This document shows positions 5,319 through 6,350 of a DNA stretch of 6,350 nucleotides, piece by piece. This stretch comes from Bryobacterales bacterium. GTDB taxonomy: Bacteria; Cyanobacteriota; Vampirovibrionia; Obscuribacterales; Obscuribacteraceae. Under the pieces are notes generated by a model. That model was not told the DNA's origin. It saw nothing but the letters and a program-made list of their open reading frames with translations, and made no database searches. The translations under genes and the position numbers were made by a program. The stretch is taken from the NCBI GenBank assembly GCA_903970295.1, contig CAJCHQ010000103.1, positions 1 to 6,350 on the forward strand, written 5' to 3'. Every line of letters starts with the position of its first letter. Position 1 is the stretch's first letter.

Positions 5319-6350
5319 CTAGGTAATGTGTACGCCATCTTTTTCGATGTGAAATGGATGAACAGCAAGGTCCTGCTTACTGCCCCTGGTTTTGACGCAC
5401 GTTATCTCTCGAAGTGGCTCTGGACGCTGCCTCAAATCAAGCAAGAAGATGTTGTCCGACATATAGCTAATCCGGCCCAAAGGAGAGTCTTTGCTGGCAC
5501 CGGTTATTGCGTCTCCGGTCTCCAGGGTGAACATTGCGGTTATGCCTTGTAGAGCAAAGTGCTGAACAAGAGCATAAAGATAATCGTGCAAGCGTTGTGG
5601 ATCGCTGGCAGCCATAGCCAAATCGCCGATACTGTCAATAACAACTCGCTTGATGTCTTTCTCTTGAATCATGGCGAACAGAGTGACAATGATGCTGTCG
5701 ATCTGCACTTCAACCGGTGAAATATAGAGCATATTCAGTCCGGAGTCTTTGATTTCGCGGCTGGTCAGATTTTTCACCGATCTTGCTAATTGAGCGGGAT
5801 TCTCCTGTAAGTTGACGTACAAACTGTTGATACCCTGGCGCAAACCCTCAAGGGCAAATTGGAGAGCCATCGTGGTCTTTCCCGTCCCTGTTCCTCCAGA
5901 CAAAAGAGTCATTGAGCCTTTCCACAACCCACCACCGATAATTTCGTCTAGTCCATCGATCCCGGATAGAACTTGCTCCTCCCCAACCACGAAATCATCG
6001 GCATCGCTTGCGTCAGGAGTGACCAGACGTGGATAAATGTCGAGACCCTTGTTTGCGATGCGAAAGCCATGCAGTCCTTCGATGTAGCTACTATCGCGCA
6101 GCTTGAGCACGCGCAGAAAGCGTTCATCGCGTGTGCTCTGTCCGCTGCGCATCAACTCAACAATGCTATCTACGACCGCGAATTCAGGCGAACCTTTTGC
6201 ATCGTCTTCTGAATAGTCACCCAAGAGAAACGCTGTTGTCTCATAGGCAGTCAGCAAGCCGGTCAGTTCAAAAAGCATCCGGCGCATTTCGGCCTTCGAC
6301 TGGGACAGGTCGTGAAGTACCTTGAAAGAATCGATGATAATGATCTTCGG
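5319..6350 (-). CDS. KaiC-family RecA-like ATPase, C-terminal part (cut by window edge)
   Basis: The frame is open from the right edge to the TAG at 5319, giving 343 visible residues (numbered from the edge). Residues 3-7 (IIIID) are the Walker B strand of a first KaiC domain, so its first 100-150 residues lie outside the window. A second complete KaiC domain follows: Walker A GGTGTGKTT at 152-160, LQENPAQL at 181-188 where KaiC has a Glu-Glu pair, and Walker B VVIDS at 236-240. Ser295-Tyr296 in GRISYMSD aligns with the KaiC autophosphorylation pair Ser431-Thr432, so the Ser is kept and the Thr is Tyr. Family members are about 480-520 residues and hexameric. Outside cyanobacteria they are linked to signalling with histidine kinases, not to a proven clock. 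No kaiA or kaiB is visible here. The internal ATG at 6287 is not the start. Confidence 0.92.
   Translation of the reverse strand, partial: PKIIIIDSFKVLHDLSQSKAEMRRMLFELTGLLTAYETTAFLLGDYSEDDAKGSPEFAVVDSIVELMRSGQSTRDERFLRVLKLRDSSYIEGLHGFRIANKGLDIYPRLVTPDASDADDFVVGEEQVLSGIDGLDEIIGGGLWKGSMTLLSGGTGTGKTTMALQFALEGLRQGINSLYVNLQENPAQLARSVKNLTSREIKDSGLNMLYISPVEVQIDSIIVTLFAMIQEKDIKRVVIDSIGDLAMAASDPQRLHDYLYALVQHFALQGITAMFTLETGDAITGASKDSPLGRISYMSDNIFLLDLRQRPEPLREITCVKTRGSKQDLAVHPFHIEKDGVHIT

Overview
The window looks like accessory DNA from a proteobacterium, probably beta or gamma. The clues are a tRNA-Arg(ACG) 3' fragment with an encoded CCA, a RadC-like gene behind a structured leader, an integrase arm-type domain, and a KaiC-family ATPase. 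I cannot name the genus. Both ends of the window cut through genes. Several genes are decayed, as expected at a genomic-island boundary or in a graveyard of mobile elements.

Left part (1-700): the 5' end of an integrase gene runs leftwards off the window. It is followed by a 230-bp gene-free stretch and then the 3' part of a tRNA-Arg(ACG) gene (471-518) with its terminator. This is what remains at the far end of an element inserted into a tRNA gene, so 471-518 is a candidate att repeat. Short GGTG direct repeats with 11-12-bp spacing lie on both sides of it. A strong hairpin (662-691) follows.

Middle left (775-1776): a minus-strand RadC-like JAMM/MPN gene with a full metal-binding motif. Its roughly 120-nt leader folds on paper into a long closing stem, a pseudoknot and a GAAA-capped hairpin just before the ribosome binding site. 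This fits the known 'radC' candidate structured RNA.

Centre (1777-3984): a 518-residue protein made of seven tandem zinc-ribbon repeats. It is followed in the same frame, across one TGA, by the catalytic half of a tyrosine recombinase. That recombinase has lost its N-terminal domain and four of its six active-site residues. This pair is the most unusual part of the window.

Right part (3985-6350): a 510-bp gene-poor stretch with a perfect 10-bp inverted repeat and seven phased 11-bp repeats. It is followed by a frameshifted minus-strand remnant of an AlbA/RecG-C-terminal-like ATPase regulator, and then by the C-terminal two thirds of a KaiC-family ATPase entering from the right edge. The intact candidates are radC, the zinc-ribbon gene and (as far as visible) kaiC. 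Nothing in the sequence ties them into one pathway; their shared context is mobile DNA.
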